Shown: positions 1 to 11,229, counted from the first letter of the stretch. The stretch: 64,000 nucleotides of DNA from Fonticula-like sp. SCN 57-25 (GCA_001724245.1 MEDX01000015.1:38743-102742), one strand, 5' to 3'. A program made the numbers and translations. Notes: a model not told the origin generated them from the letters alone.

Positions 1-256
1 GCTTTTCAAGTAAGCGTGTGGAAATTTTCCGCCGTTTTACCGCGCGATCTGCGGCAGATCATGAGATTATTTTCCACGTGGACATTTCTGCATTGACCTG
101 TCTCATGTCCTTTTCCACCATATCAGTTTCCTTTTCCACCATATCATTTTCCCACTTTGGACACTTTCAATGTACTTGCGGACGTGTTTATTACTCCGCT
201 ACTTGATAGTCTTACAGATTGCATTTTACGCTTTTTCGTCGCCGATCGATCTGCGC
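1..256. other. 3' flank of glucosidase II beta gene
   Basis: No gene is visible. The stretch at about 108-150 holds two copies of a 16-17 base motif reading CTTTTCCACCATATCA. A related motif (TTCCCACCATATCC) lies in the promoter side of the same gene near 2337. The rest is unremarkable 3' flank. Confidence 0.4.
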
Positions 257-2210
257 TTACAGCTCGTCGTGGCCGTGGCCGTGCGCCTTTTCGCCGGCCT
301 GCTCGCCGTCCTCCTCCTCCTCGACCTCGGCCTCGGCCTCCTGCACGGTCTCGCGGCACACGATGGGCGTGGCGACCTTGAAGGTGTACTCGCAGCGCGC
401 GGGCTCCTCGGCGGAGAGGAGCTCGGTGGAGGCGCCGCAGACAAACTCGACGCGCGTGAGGCGGTCGGGTCCCTGCCAGCACTTGAGGCCGTCCTTGTAA
501 ATCTGCTCGTTAAACGAGTCGCCGTCCCACTCGCCCCAGCGGCCGAGCAGCGTCGTCGCACCGCCCTTCTTGGCCTTTTGCTCGGTCTTGTCAAAGAAGC
601 ACACCTCGTACGTGTACTCGACAGTGTCGAGCGTGGCGCACTCGCCGTGCAGCGCGAAAAAGGCGTCCGACGGGCCGTACGGCGTTGACAGAATCTTTTC
701 AAGGCTGGTAATCTCATTGTCAACGTCGCGCTTGGCGTCCTTGGCGCTGTCGAGCGAGGCGCGGGCGGACTGCGCGGCTGCAAAAGATGTGTCAGCAACG
801 ACACAAAACTCAAGAGAGAAAGAACAAGGACAGGCCTACCTGTCGGGGGGACATAGCCAAAGAACGAATAGAGACGACCCGTGACCGCTGACCACGTCTT
901 TTTCATAACTAATCACCCAAGAAACACAAAGGAAAAGGTCAATACACCAATAAAACACTGTGGAAACGGGCCCCAAATAATATAGCCAAATCCTCTTCCC
1001 CTACCTCTTCCCGTATCATCCCATAATATTCCATTGGCGTACCACTGACGACCTCCTCGGGGTAGGCCGACGGCGTGCCGTCGTCGTCGACGAGGAACTC
1101 GCCGTCCTTGCTTCCGTCCTCGAACGCGTTCACGGCGAGCGTGATTTCGTTGACAATACCCTCGAGCTCGCTCGAGACGGTACGGCCGGCCTCTGAGCCG
1201 TCCTTGAGCTGCGTGGCGGTGCGGCCGAGCTTGGACGCGGACACCTCGATGGACTCGTGGAACGGATGGCGGGCGGCGCGCAGGGCGTCGCGCACCTCCT
1301 CAATGTCGCCGAGCGTCGCCTTGCTCTCGGCGGCCTCGCGGAGAATGTCAATGATGGGGTCGAGCTTGGAGGCGGCGAGCTCGGCGGCGTCGAGCAGCGC
1401 CTTGTGGACCGGCGAGTCGCGGCGGAGCGCCTCGTACTCTTCAAGCGCAATCTTCTCGGCCTTGGTGGCAGCGTCGGCGCGATCAGTAAGGCTGGCAACC
1501 TTGGCATCAAGCTCGGGGAGCTGGGCGCGGAGCGAGTCGAGGCGCGCGCGCTTCTCGGCGAGGCGGGTCGAGGCAAAGTCAACAAGGGCGGCGCGCGACT
1601 CGAGGCCAGCGCGCGTGACGCGATCACGCTCCTCCTGCTCCGCGCGGAGCGCAGCACCCTCGGCCTCGCACGTGTTCTCGCAGGTGAGCAGACCGCTGTT
1701 CTCGTCGGAGCCGTCGCAGCAGTCGCAGACAAGGTCATCAACGCGGTTCGACGGGATGCGCTTGCTGACAGAGCCCTTGTTCACGCAAAAGAAGGTGCCA
1801 GCGGGGCACGCCGAGGTTCCGGGCTCATCAGAGCCGTCAGTGCACTCGCAGAAATCATCGTTCACGCTCATAAAGTGAACAGCGCCGCGGCCATCAAGGC
1901 ACCGGAACTCGCCTTCAGGGCCAGGGACATAAAGGTGCTTGTCTAAAAAAAGCGCATGAGCACAACAGAAACAAACTAAGGCGGCAAGAAGGAAAAAGGA
2001 CACAGTAGCTCAAAAAAAAGTAATGTACGCACCCTTGGGGTCAATACCGAAAACTTCAAAAGGCGCGCCCTGGCCGTCCATGTCGTCGGGCGACATGGAG
2101 AACGTTTGCGTCTGCACCTCCTGCCCCTCCTGCCCCTCCTGCGCAACGGCAACAACCGCCAAAGCGGCGACCGCCACAAGCAGCAGCAAACGCATTACCT
2201 TGCGTGCCAT
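257..2210 (-). CDS. PRKCSH: Glucosidase II beta subunit (protein kinase C substrate 80K-H family)
   Basis: Regulatory beta subunit of ER glucosidase II, which trims glucose from N-glycans in the calnexin cycle and holds the catalytic alpha subunit in the ER. Exons on the minus strand are 2210-2033, 1942-1043, 908-840 and 777-257 (555 residues). A hydrophobic signal peptide starts MARKVMRLLLLVAVA. The N-terminal cysteine cluster contains CTDGSDEPGTSAC and CDCCDGSDE. A long charged coiled coil follows (about 150-360). The C-terminal MRH lectin domain (about 420-515) contains CWQGPDRLTRVEFVCG. An acidic tract precedes the ER-retention signal HDEL. Donors are GTGCGT, GTACGC and GTAGGC. The start is the first ATG before the signal peptide. 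The family is clear from both ends of the protein. Confidence 0.95.
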
Positions 2211-2555
2211 CCCCGTCTCACTTGAAACTACAACCAAAACCCTCTCTTTCCGTAGCTCCTGGCAGGATCGCCGACGCTACAGGCAAAAGAAAGGAGAGGA
2301 GGGACACACAACAAAAGCACAAGAACGTCTGATATTCCCACCATATCCTTTGTTATTTTCACCATAACAGTTTTGCGTGTGTCATCGTTTGCCCTGCAGC
2401 TCAGCGCTGCTGCTGGCCGGGGATTCACGGAAGCGTCTCGCCACCGGCCGAGTGCGGCGACGCGCGCGTTGGTGCGGCAAGGTGGACTACGCCTTGTTGA
2501 AAAGGTATATTTTCACGCGGCTGCTTCTTTGACGATTTAAACCACGATTCGAGCG
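2211..2555. promoter_or_regulatory. Divergent promoter, glucosidase II beta / LYR-like gene
   Basis: This 345-base spacer separates two divergent starts. It holds an A-rich stretch (2277-2320), a CACCATATCC motif near 2345 and GGTATATTTT near 2505, which could act as a TATA-like element for the plus-strand gene. No coding exon was recognised. Confidence 0.35.
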
Positions 2556-2801
2556 ATGGCTGATGCGCGGTCGGCATTCCGTGCGGCTCTGCGTGTTGCG
2601 CGGCAATTTCCGAATGAGCGGTACCGGCCAAAGATGCGCGAGATGGTTCGCGAACTATTTGAGGTGCGGCGAGAAGAGACGAATGCGGCGCCTCTGATTG
2701 CGCGTGCGCGGCGTGTCACCGCGGCGGTGCGTGTCTTTGGGTTCGCCGATCGCGCCCTCATCGCAAAGCTGCTGGAGCACGTGAAAGGCAAGGCAAAGTA
2801 G
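2556..2801 (+). CDS. Small LYR-motif-like protein (LYRM family candidate)
   Basis: An intronless basic protein of 81 residues. The N-terminal pattern AFRAALRVARQFPNERYR, followed by EMVRELFEVRREET and a second helix, resembles the three-helix LYR (Complex1_LYR) fold. LYR proteins bind mitochondrial acyl carrier protein and support Fe-S cluster insertion or respiratory-complex assembly. The canonical L-Y-R tripeptide is replaced by F-R-A, so the family call rests on length, charge and helix spacing. The ATG is the first in frame, and a TATA-like GGTATATTTT lies about 50 bases upstream. The gene diverges from glucosidase II beta. The specific LYRM member cannot be told. Confidence 0.55.
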   Translation: MADARSAFRAALRVARQFPNERYRPKMREMVRELFEVRREETNAAPLIARARRVTAAVRVFGFADRALIAKLLEHVKGKAK

Positions 2802-2923
2802 CGGCCAAGGCATTCAACAAATGTATATTAATTAGCTTCAGTGTATATAGTCTAATTCTCAAATACTGGCAATGACATACTCTACTTTCCGTGTATGGAT
2901 GATGCTGCAAAAAGCTCGCACAG

Positions 2924-4356
2924 TTAAGCTGATTCGTCGATGCGCGCGGGCTCGTCCACGTCGTAGTGCACATTGGGCTCGAGCGGCTCGCTGGGGAGCT
3001 CCTCCATGGGCATCTCCAACGACGCCCCCGAGCGCTTCGTCCTGCGCCTCTCGACGTACAAGACGATGCCTGCAGTGATCAGACCGACGGCCACCAGGAT
3101 GGCAAGGAGGATACCGGCGACGGCGCCGCTGCACAGCACTGGTCAGGAATGCACACCGACCGCGGGCCAGGCTACGCACCCAGAGAGGCCAAACACCCAC
3201 GGCGTCGTCGGCTTGTCCTCGCGGTACACGACGACGACGTCCCAGCCGAAAGCGCTAACGGGCGCGTCCTCGATCATGTTGGCGACCTTGTACCACGGCA
3301 TGTGGTCGACGCGGAAGCACACGCGAGTGACATCCCTGTGCGCACAAATTAGCGACCAAAAAGAGTCCATTGCCCGCGCGTACTGTCCCTCAAAGGGCTC
3401 CGCCTCCGTGACGTTGAGGATCGTGACGTCCGACTCGGCGATGCCCGAGACCGAAGCGACGCGGCTGACAAACAAGAGGTTCATCTGGCTGTTCCAGCTG
3501 GAGAACGGCTGGACGATCTCGGCGCAGATTGTCGGCGGGATGGTCGGCGGCGCGTCAAAGGACGGCGTGGACGAGCCGCGCGCCACCATGTTGCAGAGCG
3601 CAACTGCATCAGACACGGTTCCCGTGCAGTTGGTGCAGGTGATCCGGAGGTAGTAGTAGGCGGGGTGAGTCATGTTGGCCGGCGTGCCCGTCGCCACGTG
3701 CAGCCTGGACCCGGCCGACCACATCGGCTCGGGCGCAGCGTCAAAACCGGAAATCTCGCGCATCAGCAGCATCTCGCTCGCCGGCTCGCTCGCCAGCTCG
3801 TCTAGGGCAGCCTACGTCAGCAAAAAAAGGCCCAGTAAAACAGCACGAAAAGAGACGCACTTGTTCCCAGGACGGACAGCGAGACGGAGCCCGGCTGGTC
3901 GTTAAAGAAGTAATACTGGAGGCTGAGGCGCGTGAACGACACGGCGGGGTCGGCGAGCACCCTGACGATGACGGTCCCGTTGCCGTTCCACAGGGGATCC
4001 CAGCGGACGGCCATGCAGACCTGGTCGGCAATGTTGGTCGCGTATACGCCGGCAAGGTCGCTCGACGTCGGGAGAGCAGCAATGACGCCGCGCGAGTAAA
4101 TCTGGTCCTCGCACTCGCTCGCCATCAGCGGGCAGCTGCCGGCCATCTCATCGCCAAACCCGTAAAAGCCGACGCGTGACGTGCTCCCCGCACCGTCAAC
4201 GACGAGGGACGGGTCGGCGATCAGCCACGCAGTCGCCGCGAAATCATTGGGCAGAACGGGAAAGTCGTTCAGCTTTTGCGTCAACACAAGCGACGCCTGC
4301 GTGCCGCACACGGCCGCCGCCACAAGCAATACCGCCACCGCCACAGCGCGCGCCAT
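2924..4356 (-). CDS. Type I single-pass membrane protein of unknown function
   Basis: I do not recognise this family. Exons 4356-3861, 3801-3180 and 3128-2924 join in frame to give 440 residues. A signal peptide (MARAVAVAVLLVAAAVCG) is followed by an extracellular region of about 350 residues with scattered cysteines and possible N-glycosylation sites (NGT, NCT, NVT). One membrane helix (AGILLAILVAVGLITAGIV) follows, then a basic stop-transfer ERRRTKR and a short acidic tail. The segment VASVSGIAESDVTILNV resembles a motif in protist surface proteins, but this is weak. The gene diverges from the large LNR/ankyrin receptor and shares its upstream region, so the two may be co-expressed at the cell surface. 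Donors are GTGCGT. Confidence 0.7.
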
Positions 4357-4795
4357 CTCGTCGACTTGGCCTACACGGTTGTGACAGCCCTGTAGCAGCC
4401 ACCCACTTGCAGATCAGAGCATTTTCCCTAGATAGGCCGACGGACACCCGCGACCAAAGCCTCGACCCCCGCCCACCCGCACATCCCGAGACGACCCGCG
4501 AGAGGCCTACCGGTTGCTCGAGGTGCACTATTGAGCTCGAGCCGGCGCCGGTTCTCGGACTCCATTGGAAAAAGGGGAGGATCTGTGGCTGGACTGCGAC
4601 ACCCTTTGTTGTTTTTCGCGTTTTATTTAGTTTTGCGTGATCGGCGCTTTTTTCGACCGCGATTTTGGCATCGCAGATTACAAAGGACTTTATCTTTGCT
4701 TTGGCGTGTCGCGTTTACTCGGCCCGCTTTGCTTGTTGTGAGGAAAGGTGTGCTTCTTAGACTATTAAAGCGCCGCGCGCGCCAGCCTTGGTCCC
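4357..4795. promoter_or_regulatory. Divergent promoter, membrane protein / LNR-ankyrin receptor
   Basis: A 439-base spacer between two divergent genes that both start with signal-peptide exons. It is GC-rich on the left and T-rich near 4605-4700. No exon, RNA gene or clear E-box was seen. Confidence 0.35.
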
Positions 4796-7700
4796 ATGAA
4801 GAAGGGAATCGTCATATGGCTGCTTCTGGCCGCCGTCTTGGCGGGGGCCACAACCGCGCATAGTACGTCGACGTACCTTTCCGCCTGTCACTAACGTGTG
4901 GCGCATCTGTAGGCTCGAGGATACGTGTTATTGCGTCGGAAAGTGATATTTCATGCGACGCAATGATTGTCGCCGAGACGGAGCACGGGATTCCCGCGGT
5001 ACGCGCCTATCGATCTGCGCCCGCCATGCTCTGCATCTGACGCTGCGATCTCTTGCTTTCCGCAGGATTCGCGACCTATGACGTCGTTGACGCTGGACTA
5101 TCTGGAAGACTGCATTTCAGCGCGGTCGTTCGTCGGCAGCCTCGTTGTTGTGACGCCCAATCCGTACGCCATCTATTGCCCTCTCGACCGCGTCTGACGC
5201 CCCACTCGCGATAGAAATTGCCCGCTCTTTTTTCAGCTAAATAATATTGTGGGCGCGGCGGCGATTGTAGTGATTCGTGAAGAAGTTGATCTTGTATTAT
5301 GGCCCGCGGAGCCGCTCGCGATCCCCGTGTTTGCAGGCCCGCCCTCGTCATGGTGCGCGCGCCCTCTCGCCTTTTCCCTCCCCCCGCCAACGCCCTTTTT
5401 GTTGCTAGTCTTTTACTTTTAGCGCGCTCCCAACAGCGCGTCGTCCTGCGCCTCGATGGCGGCTGCAGCCAATCGTGCGCGATGCGGATCGGCGACGGCC
5501 AGTGCGATCCCGAGTGCAACACTGCCACGTGCGTGTACGACGGCGGCGACTGCTGCGCGACCACCTGCCAGGGTCTCTGCTGCGACGCGCCCGACGCGTC
5601 CACGTGCCTGTACGACCCGCTTGGCGCGGTATCTGGCGTGGACGACTGGGCGCACGGCGCCTGGGTGGACGGCGAAGCCTCGCCTTCCCTGGCCGGCGCC
5701 CCCGGCGTTCTCCTCGACTCGCACGTGTGCATTGAGGCCGGCCAGCAGCTGGAGGTGCGCTTCCGCCCGGGCACGTACAATTCGGTGACGCTCGTCCTCT
5801 CGCCGCGGTCCCTGAACGCCTTCGTGTTCATTGGCGGCTTCGACCCCGAGTCGCTCGGCTGGGGAATGATCAGCGCCGACGAAACGGTCGCGACCGTCAG
5901 CCTTATTGTCCCGTTTGTGAGCGACGCCGACGGCGCGCCGATGCAAATCTACGTCCCGTATGCGATGAACGCGCCCGTCTGCTTTGACTCTGTCGGCGTT
6001 TCTGGCACCGTCTATGCCGCCGCCGACCTCCCCGCCGTGTGGGACTTGGGCGGCAACCAGTACTCGAACCTGCTGGACGCCGACCACCGTGGCGCGCTGC
6101 TCACTTTCCCGCCGCTGCCCGCCGCGGGTGACGACGGCGAGTCCGAGTGCGTGCCGGGCGACGTGCCGCTTCACCCTGCCTGCGCGGCGGTGCTCGGCGA
6201 TGATTGGCCGGTGCGCGCCGGCGTCGACGCCAAGGACGCCGCAAGGGCCGTCGACGCGTACATTGAGCGCGGGCGCGGCGCTTTCCTCGCGCAGGCGGCG
6301 TCGGAAGAGTGCCTCGCGCTGAGCCTGCGCGTCGTGTGCGAGCTGTCGTTCCCAACATGTGACGTGCCGTGGATTTTGTCGGAGGTTGCTGCAAAGGTGT
6401 GCGACGAGGCGCTGACAAAGTGCGGGTTGGGCTTGGCGCGTGATCTCTTTGGCTGCGGAATGCCCGTTTGCGGTCAGCGCGCAATGTCATCGGAACCGAT
6501 GCCGACGCTCATCCCTATCGACTTGCCCGATTTGCCTACGGAAGCGCCAACAGAACTGCCAACGATAGCACCTACTGAGGCACCTACGGAATTGCCGACG
6601 GTAGCACCTACTGAACTGCCAACGGTTGCACCTACTGAGGCGCCTACTGAGGCGCCAACCGAGCCGCCGACTGCTGCACCGACTGAGCTCCCTACTGAGG
6701 CTCCGACTGCTGCACCGACTGAAGCGCCTACTGCTGCGCCTACTGACGCACCAACAGCCGCACCAACTGAGGCTCCGACTGAAGCACCTACAACTGCTCC
6801 GACCGAGTCACCTACAACTGCTCCGACCGAGTCACCTACAAGTGCTCCGACGACTGCTCCGACCGAGTCACCTACAAGTGCTCCGACGACTGCTCCGACC
6901 GAGTCACCTACAAGTGCTCCGACGACTGCTCAAGTGCTCCGACTGAGGCACCGACGATTGTGCCACCTTCTGCGACTGCCGTGCCGTCGCCCACTTCGTC
7001 GGTCAAGCCGTCGTACAAGCCGTCATCCAGGCCGTCGACCAGTCCCCGCCCGACGTTCCGCCCTCCCCTTCCGACGCTCGTGCCATCGCCGCGCCCGAGC
7101 CTGACGCCGCGCCCGCCGATTGTCGACATTCACGATACGGACCCGCCGATTGACGAGGACGAAACCGACGCCGATACGTCGTTTGGCCTCAGCGGGACGT
7201 CCATGGCGGTCGTCGCGGCGGTCGGCTCGGTCGTGGCGATCGCGCTGATCGCCTCTGGCGGCTACTACTGCGTCATCACGATTGGGCCGGCGGGCAAGAA
7301 GCGCCCGCCGCCGTCGGACGAGGAGCGGATGACTATGGCGGGCGAGCCCGTCGAGCTCACGATCGTGGCAAAGTCGGACGCGCCGGGCGGCAGTGACGGC
7401 GACATTGGCGGTCGCGCTTCGCACGTGATGCTGATGACGAGCGTCGCGCAAGGTCCGATTGGCTCCGACACGTACCTTGCTGCCGTCAAGCAGCTTGTGA
7501 GCGCGCGCGGCCGCGACGTGCTCGCTGCGCTCGACGCGAACGGCTTTAATGTTCTGCACTATGCCGCGGCGCGCGGCCACCGCGACGCAATTCAATACTT
7601 TGCCGACCTCGGATTGGACATTGACGTGCGCGACGCCAAAGGTAACACACCGCTCGCGTGGGCTTCCCGCGGCGGACAAGTCGCGTGCGCACAGTTTTTC

Positions 7701-9545
7701 ATTGCGCACGGCGCCGACGTGAATGCCGCCAACACGACCCGCGAGACGCCGCTGCTGTTCGCCGCGCGCGCCGACAGCGTCGAAATTGTTGCGATGCTGT
7801 GCGACGCGGGCGCCGACGTGAATGCTGCTGACGCGGACGGGACGACGACGCTGCATCTGTGTGTGGCGTCGGCGGCGGCAGAGCACCTTGTCGCGCTCGT
7901 GTGCGCGCGCGGCGCTGCTGTGGACGCGCGCGACCATCTCGGCGACACGCCGCTGATCCGCGCGGTAAAATGTGCTTCGCCGTCTGTGATTAGTGCGCTG
8001 CTTCAGCGCGAGGCGAATGTTCGCATCTGCGACGCGCAGGGCGAGTCTGCCGTGCACTGGGCGGCGATGCTCGGCCGCTGCGACGCGCTCGACGCTCTTT
8101 CGCCGACGCGCGAGGAAGTTAATTTGACCAATGCGCGCGGCGAGACGCCCTACTACCTTGCGTGCCGCGAAGGCCACGAGGCGATGGCGACTGCGCTGCT
8201 GGCGCGCCACGCCGACGCGCTCGCCGTCGACGCGCAGAGCCGCACCGTCCCGTGCGTCGCCACAATGCAGTGCAAGAAGAAAAGGGCGGCGTCGGGCGAG
8301 TCTGACGCGGCGCCCGCGCCGTCGCCGTCGTCGTCGTCTCTTTCATTTTTGCTGTCGACGGCGGCGCTCGTGAACCCGTACTGGACGGCCATCGAGCGCG
8401 TCGTCGCGCAGTGCGGCCTTGACTGCCTCTTTATGGTCGACGTGCAGCGCCGCACTTTTCTGCACCACGCGGCGGCGCACGGCGACACGGTGACTGTCGC
8501 GCGCCTGCTCGCCGCCGCCTCCCAACTTCAGCCGAACAGCGCCGCACTTGCGCGCCTCGCCAAGCGGCGCCGCGGCGACGACGAGCCTGACTCTTCTTCG
8601 TCTGCGGCGGCGGCGCTCATGTCGCTTGCCGACGCCGCAGGCGACACTGCCCTTTTGCTTGCCGCTCGCTACGGCCACGCTGCCGTTGTGCGTTACCTTC
8701 TTGAAGCCGGCGACAACTGGAATGTGCGCGGCGGCGGTCAGGAAAGCGCGCTCGGCGAGGCGTGCCGCGGCGGCCACGAAGCCGCTGCGCGCGTTCTTCT
8801 CCTGCACGGCACCGCCGACGTGAATGCGCGCGACGCGCACGGCACGACGCCGCTTATGAGCGCCGTCGCGTGCGGCTCCGCTGCCCTTGTCGAGCTTCTC
8901 ATCAGCGAGTCCGCCGACGTGAACCGCCGCGACGCCCAGGGCTCCACTGCGCTCATGTGCGCCGCGCGCTACCTCGAATGCCGCGTCATGTCGCCGCGCG
9001 ACGGCTGCGAGACGGTCGAGATGCTGTTGAGAGCTGGCGCCGACGTTCAGGCGCGCGACGACCGCGGCATGACTCCGCTCCACTGGGCCGCCGCCACCGG
9101 CAACACGCGCGCGTGCATGTCGCTCGTGCGCGCCGCGGGCGTTGACCTCGACGCGACCAACGCCAAGGGCCATACTGCCTTTATGCTAGCGCGCGCCGAG
9201 GGCCACGAGGCCGTCGCCGACATGCTCGCGAGGGCCGGCGCCGACCAGGCGTCCGACCCCGCCGACCTCGAGCCAAAGTGCAGCGGCGTCGCGGCCAAGC
9301 GCGTCGCCAAGGCGGCCAAGCGTGCGTCCGGCGGCGCGAGCAAGGCGGCCAATCACAGCCCGTCTGCGTCGTCGAGCGGCAGCGGAAATGTCAGCAGCGA
9401 CGCCGACTCGCCGGTCCAGTTCAAGGTCGAGGCGTCGGCGTACCTTTCGCCGACGGAGCTCGACGACGGCGGAAAGCACCCGCGCATGCTCGGCGCGCCG
9501 ATGCACGCAATCAAGCAAAGCACGTCGCCATTACCGCACTACTGA
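4796..9545 (+). CDS. LNR / Frizzled-like / transmembrane / ankyrin receptor (Notch-like architecture)
   Basis: Predicted surface receptor of about 1490 residues. Exons 4796-4862, 4913-4998, 5066-5191, 5237-5352 and 5469-9545 join in phase. Order: signal peptide (MKKGIVIWLLLAAVLAGA); a possible protease-associated fold ending AAAIVVIREEVDLVL; one Lin12/Notch repeat, GDGQCDPECNTATCVYDGGD (5488-5547); a domain of unknown type; a ten-cysteine Frizzled-like CRD (about 6148-6470); a PT/PTEAPT mucin-like stalk; a membrane helix (about 7200-7275) followed by GKKRPPP; then about 14 ankyrin repeats (7540-9230) with a KKKR insert, and a Lys/Ser-rich tail. The reading frame breaks near 6930 inside a 36-base tandem repeat, so this is either an assembly collapse or a real frameshift. 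Alternatively, a separate gene could start near 5350 with its own signal-like stretch, but phase and the GTGCGC donor at 5353 favour one gene. Confidence 0.75.
6820..6935 (+). repeat. 36-base coding minisatellite in receptor stalk
   Basis: About three tandem units encode PTSAPTTAPTES. The last unit appears to have lost 16 bases (sequence passes from ACTGCTC directly to AAGTGCTCCGACTGAG), which changes the reading frame between the ectodomain and the membrane/ankyrin half. Confidence 0.75.
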
Positions 9546-9778
9546 TGCAATCTGCAAACTGAATCTGCAACTGAATCTGCAGGGAATCTGTGTCTGTACA
9601 ACTATACCTTTTCAAGCTTTTTCCACTTTAGGTGTCTTTTCGTGCGTTGTAAAATGCCTTTTTTTCATTATGCGGTCGCGAAAATGGTTTTCTTTTCGCG
9701 CCCTCTGCCCCGAATGCTGTACCATTGTTACCGATGTATTAGAATATTATTCACATTTCACGACACTTTTTGCCATAT

Positions 9779-10444
9779 CTAGTCCTTCTTTTCCTGCTCG
9801 ATGGCCTGCCACTCGTGCACTGGCCTGAAGCTCGCGAGCAGCCCGATCTTGTCATTGTCGGCATTGGGAAAGAGCGACCACGCGTGCGTCTTGTAGACCG
9901 CCTTTGTGGCGTAGTACGCGACGGGCCGCACGATAAACATGACCAAGAGAATTAAGAGCGCGAGCGCGAGCAGGACGTACATGAGCCCCGTGCGCGCCGC
10001 CTGCGGCCAGAACGGCATCAGCAGCCCGGCGAGCACGATCGCGACAATGCCGCCGAGCAGCGCCCACCGGCGGCGCACAGAGCCCTCGTAGTACCACACA
10101 AAGTTGTCGCCGGCGGCGAGCTGCGCGCCGTCCTGCCGCGAAAGGTACGCGCGGCGCGTCACAGATGCGGGCTGGCCATCGTGCGCGGGATGATGCACAG
10201 TGTCCACATGGAGAGCGACGCGGCCGATCAGGCCGTCGCGCAGCATCGACTGCAGCACAGAACGAGCAGAGTGCGCGTCGCGGCGCTTCAGATGCGCCGA
10301 CACGGCCGCGGGGGCATCGGCCGACGTCAGCCACGATACGGCGGCATCGACGGAAGAGTAAAAGTAGCGGCGGCCATTCAGAATGCCCATCTCGCGAGGG
10401 ACGCCGGCGTGAAGAAGACCAGCAAGGGCTTCAAGCTCGCTCAT
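9779..10444 (-). CDS. SEC62: Translocation protein Sec62
   Basis: Subunit of the Sec62/63 complex that assists post-translational protein import through the Sec61 channel in the ER membrane. This is a single exon of 221 residues. The N-terminal cytosolic domain leads to FVWYYEGSVRRRWALLGG, typical of Sec62. Two hydrophobic helices follow (VAIVLAGLLMPFWPQ and LMYVLLALALLILLVMFIV), separated by the short luminal PFWPQAARTG loop. The C-terminal segment SLFPNADNDKIGLLASFRPV is also a family hallmark. The ATG at 10444 is preceded by an in-frame-free GC-rich stretch. The gene is tail-to-tail with the receptor gene, with about 230 bases between stops. Confidence 0.93.
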   Translation of the reverse strand: MSELEALAGLLHAGVPREMGILNGRRYFYSSVDAAVSWLTSADAPAAVSAHLKRRDAHSARSVLQSMLRDGLIGRVALHVDTVHHPAHDGQPASVTRRAYLSRQDGAQLAAGDNFVWYYEGSVRRRWALLGGIVAIVLAGLLMPFWPQAARTGLMYVLLALALLILLVMFIVRPVAYYATKAVYKTHAWSLFPNADNDKIGLLASFRPVHEWQAIEQEKKD

Positions 10445-10560
10445 GGCGCGGAAAGAAAGAAAAAAGGCTGTTAAAACTGAAAACTAGAGATGCCGCTGCA
10501 AGGATGCAGGCAAGATGCGGCGCAGAACAAAAAGGTGCAAACTGAAACTAGTTTGCACAC

Positions 10561-11229
10561 TCAATGGAGGGTGTTGGTGTCGTTGGCGAGCGAGGGCGTC
10601 TGGATGCGCTCGTCGGGGAGGCCGGCGCGCTTCAGAATGACCTGATCGAGAGACCACTCCTGGTCGCGACGGTGCGCCTTGACGGTAACGTCGCCGCGAT
10701 CACGCGAGCCGGTCAACGAAAACTCGAGATCGGCAACGCCCTAGTAGGGACACGTCAGCCGCAGACAAAAGGGAAAGTGGAAAGTGGAAAGTGGGAGCAT
10801 TAGAGAGGAGAGGGAAAGAAAAGATAAAGAAATGTAAAACTGGCCGCATGCCACATGGCTGGTTATACAATCACATGACGTATGCATGGCTCCGATGCGT
10901 GGCTCCGATGCACGGAACCGCATGGAATCGTGCATGGACGGTGCATTTCTCCAACAGCGTGTTGCAAGCCATTACCCGCGCACATGCCTCGCTTCCCTCC
11001 CTGCACTGCCACCAGCACGCACCTTGAACTGGTTGATTGATCCCTTGAACCACGCACCGGGCTCGAGATCGTCACCGAGAGCGGCGGTCACCTGCGGGGT
11101 GTTGCGGAGCGTAAAGATCAAGTCGCGCACAAACGGAGAGCTCTTCTTCTGGTAGTTGGTCGTAAGTGCAATAGAGGTTGCCCAAATGCCAATGCCAGTC
11201 GCTCCTAGTAGCAGAGTACGAGGGTTCAT
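10561..11229 (-). CDS. COA1: COA1-like cytochrome c oxidase assembly factor
   Basis: Mitochondrial inner-membrane protein of the COA1 (DUF1783) family, which helps early assembly of cytochrome c oxidase. Exons 11229-11023 and 10740-10561 join in phase 0 to give 128 residues. One N-terminal membrane helix (LLLGATGIGIWATSIALTT) precedes a small intermembrane-space domain. That domain holds NTPQVTAALGDDL, an FKGSINQFK strand across the splice, and GVADLEFSLTGSRDRGDVTV, the pattern shared by COA1 and TIM21-like proteins. I chose ATG 11229, because the open frame further upstream has no ATG. The intron (282 bases) has a GTGCGT donor. TIM21 is the alternative, but the short N-terminus favours COA1. 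Confidence 0.75.

Noticed and set aside
5299-5468. Separate gene start with signal-like MVRAPSRLFPPPANALF
   Set aside because: The stretch looks like an intron (GTGCGC donor, pyrimidine-rich run, CTGCAG acceptor), and splicing it keeps phase with upstream exons; kept only as an alternative.
6930-6948. A 14-base GT...AG stretch whose removal would restore the receptor frame
   Set aside because: Far too short for a spliceosomal intron and lacking the donor pattern seen elsewhere; a repeat-unit deletion explains it better.
7023-8210. Long minus-strand open frame opposite the ankyrin repeats
   Set aside because: Arg/Ala/Val-rich composition with no motif; it is a shadow of GC-rich sense codons.
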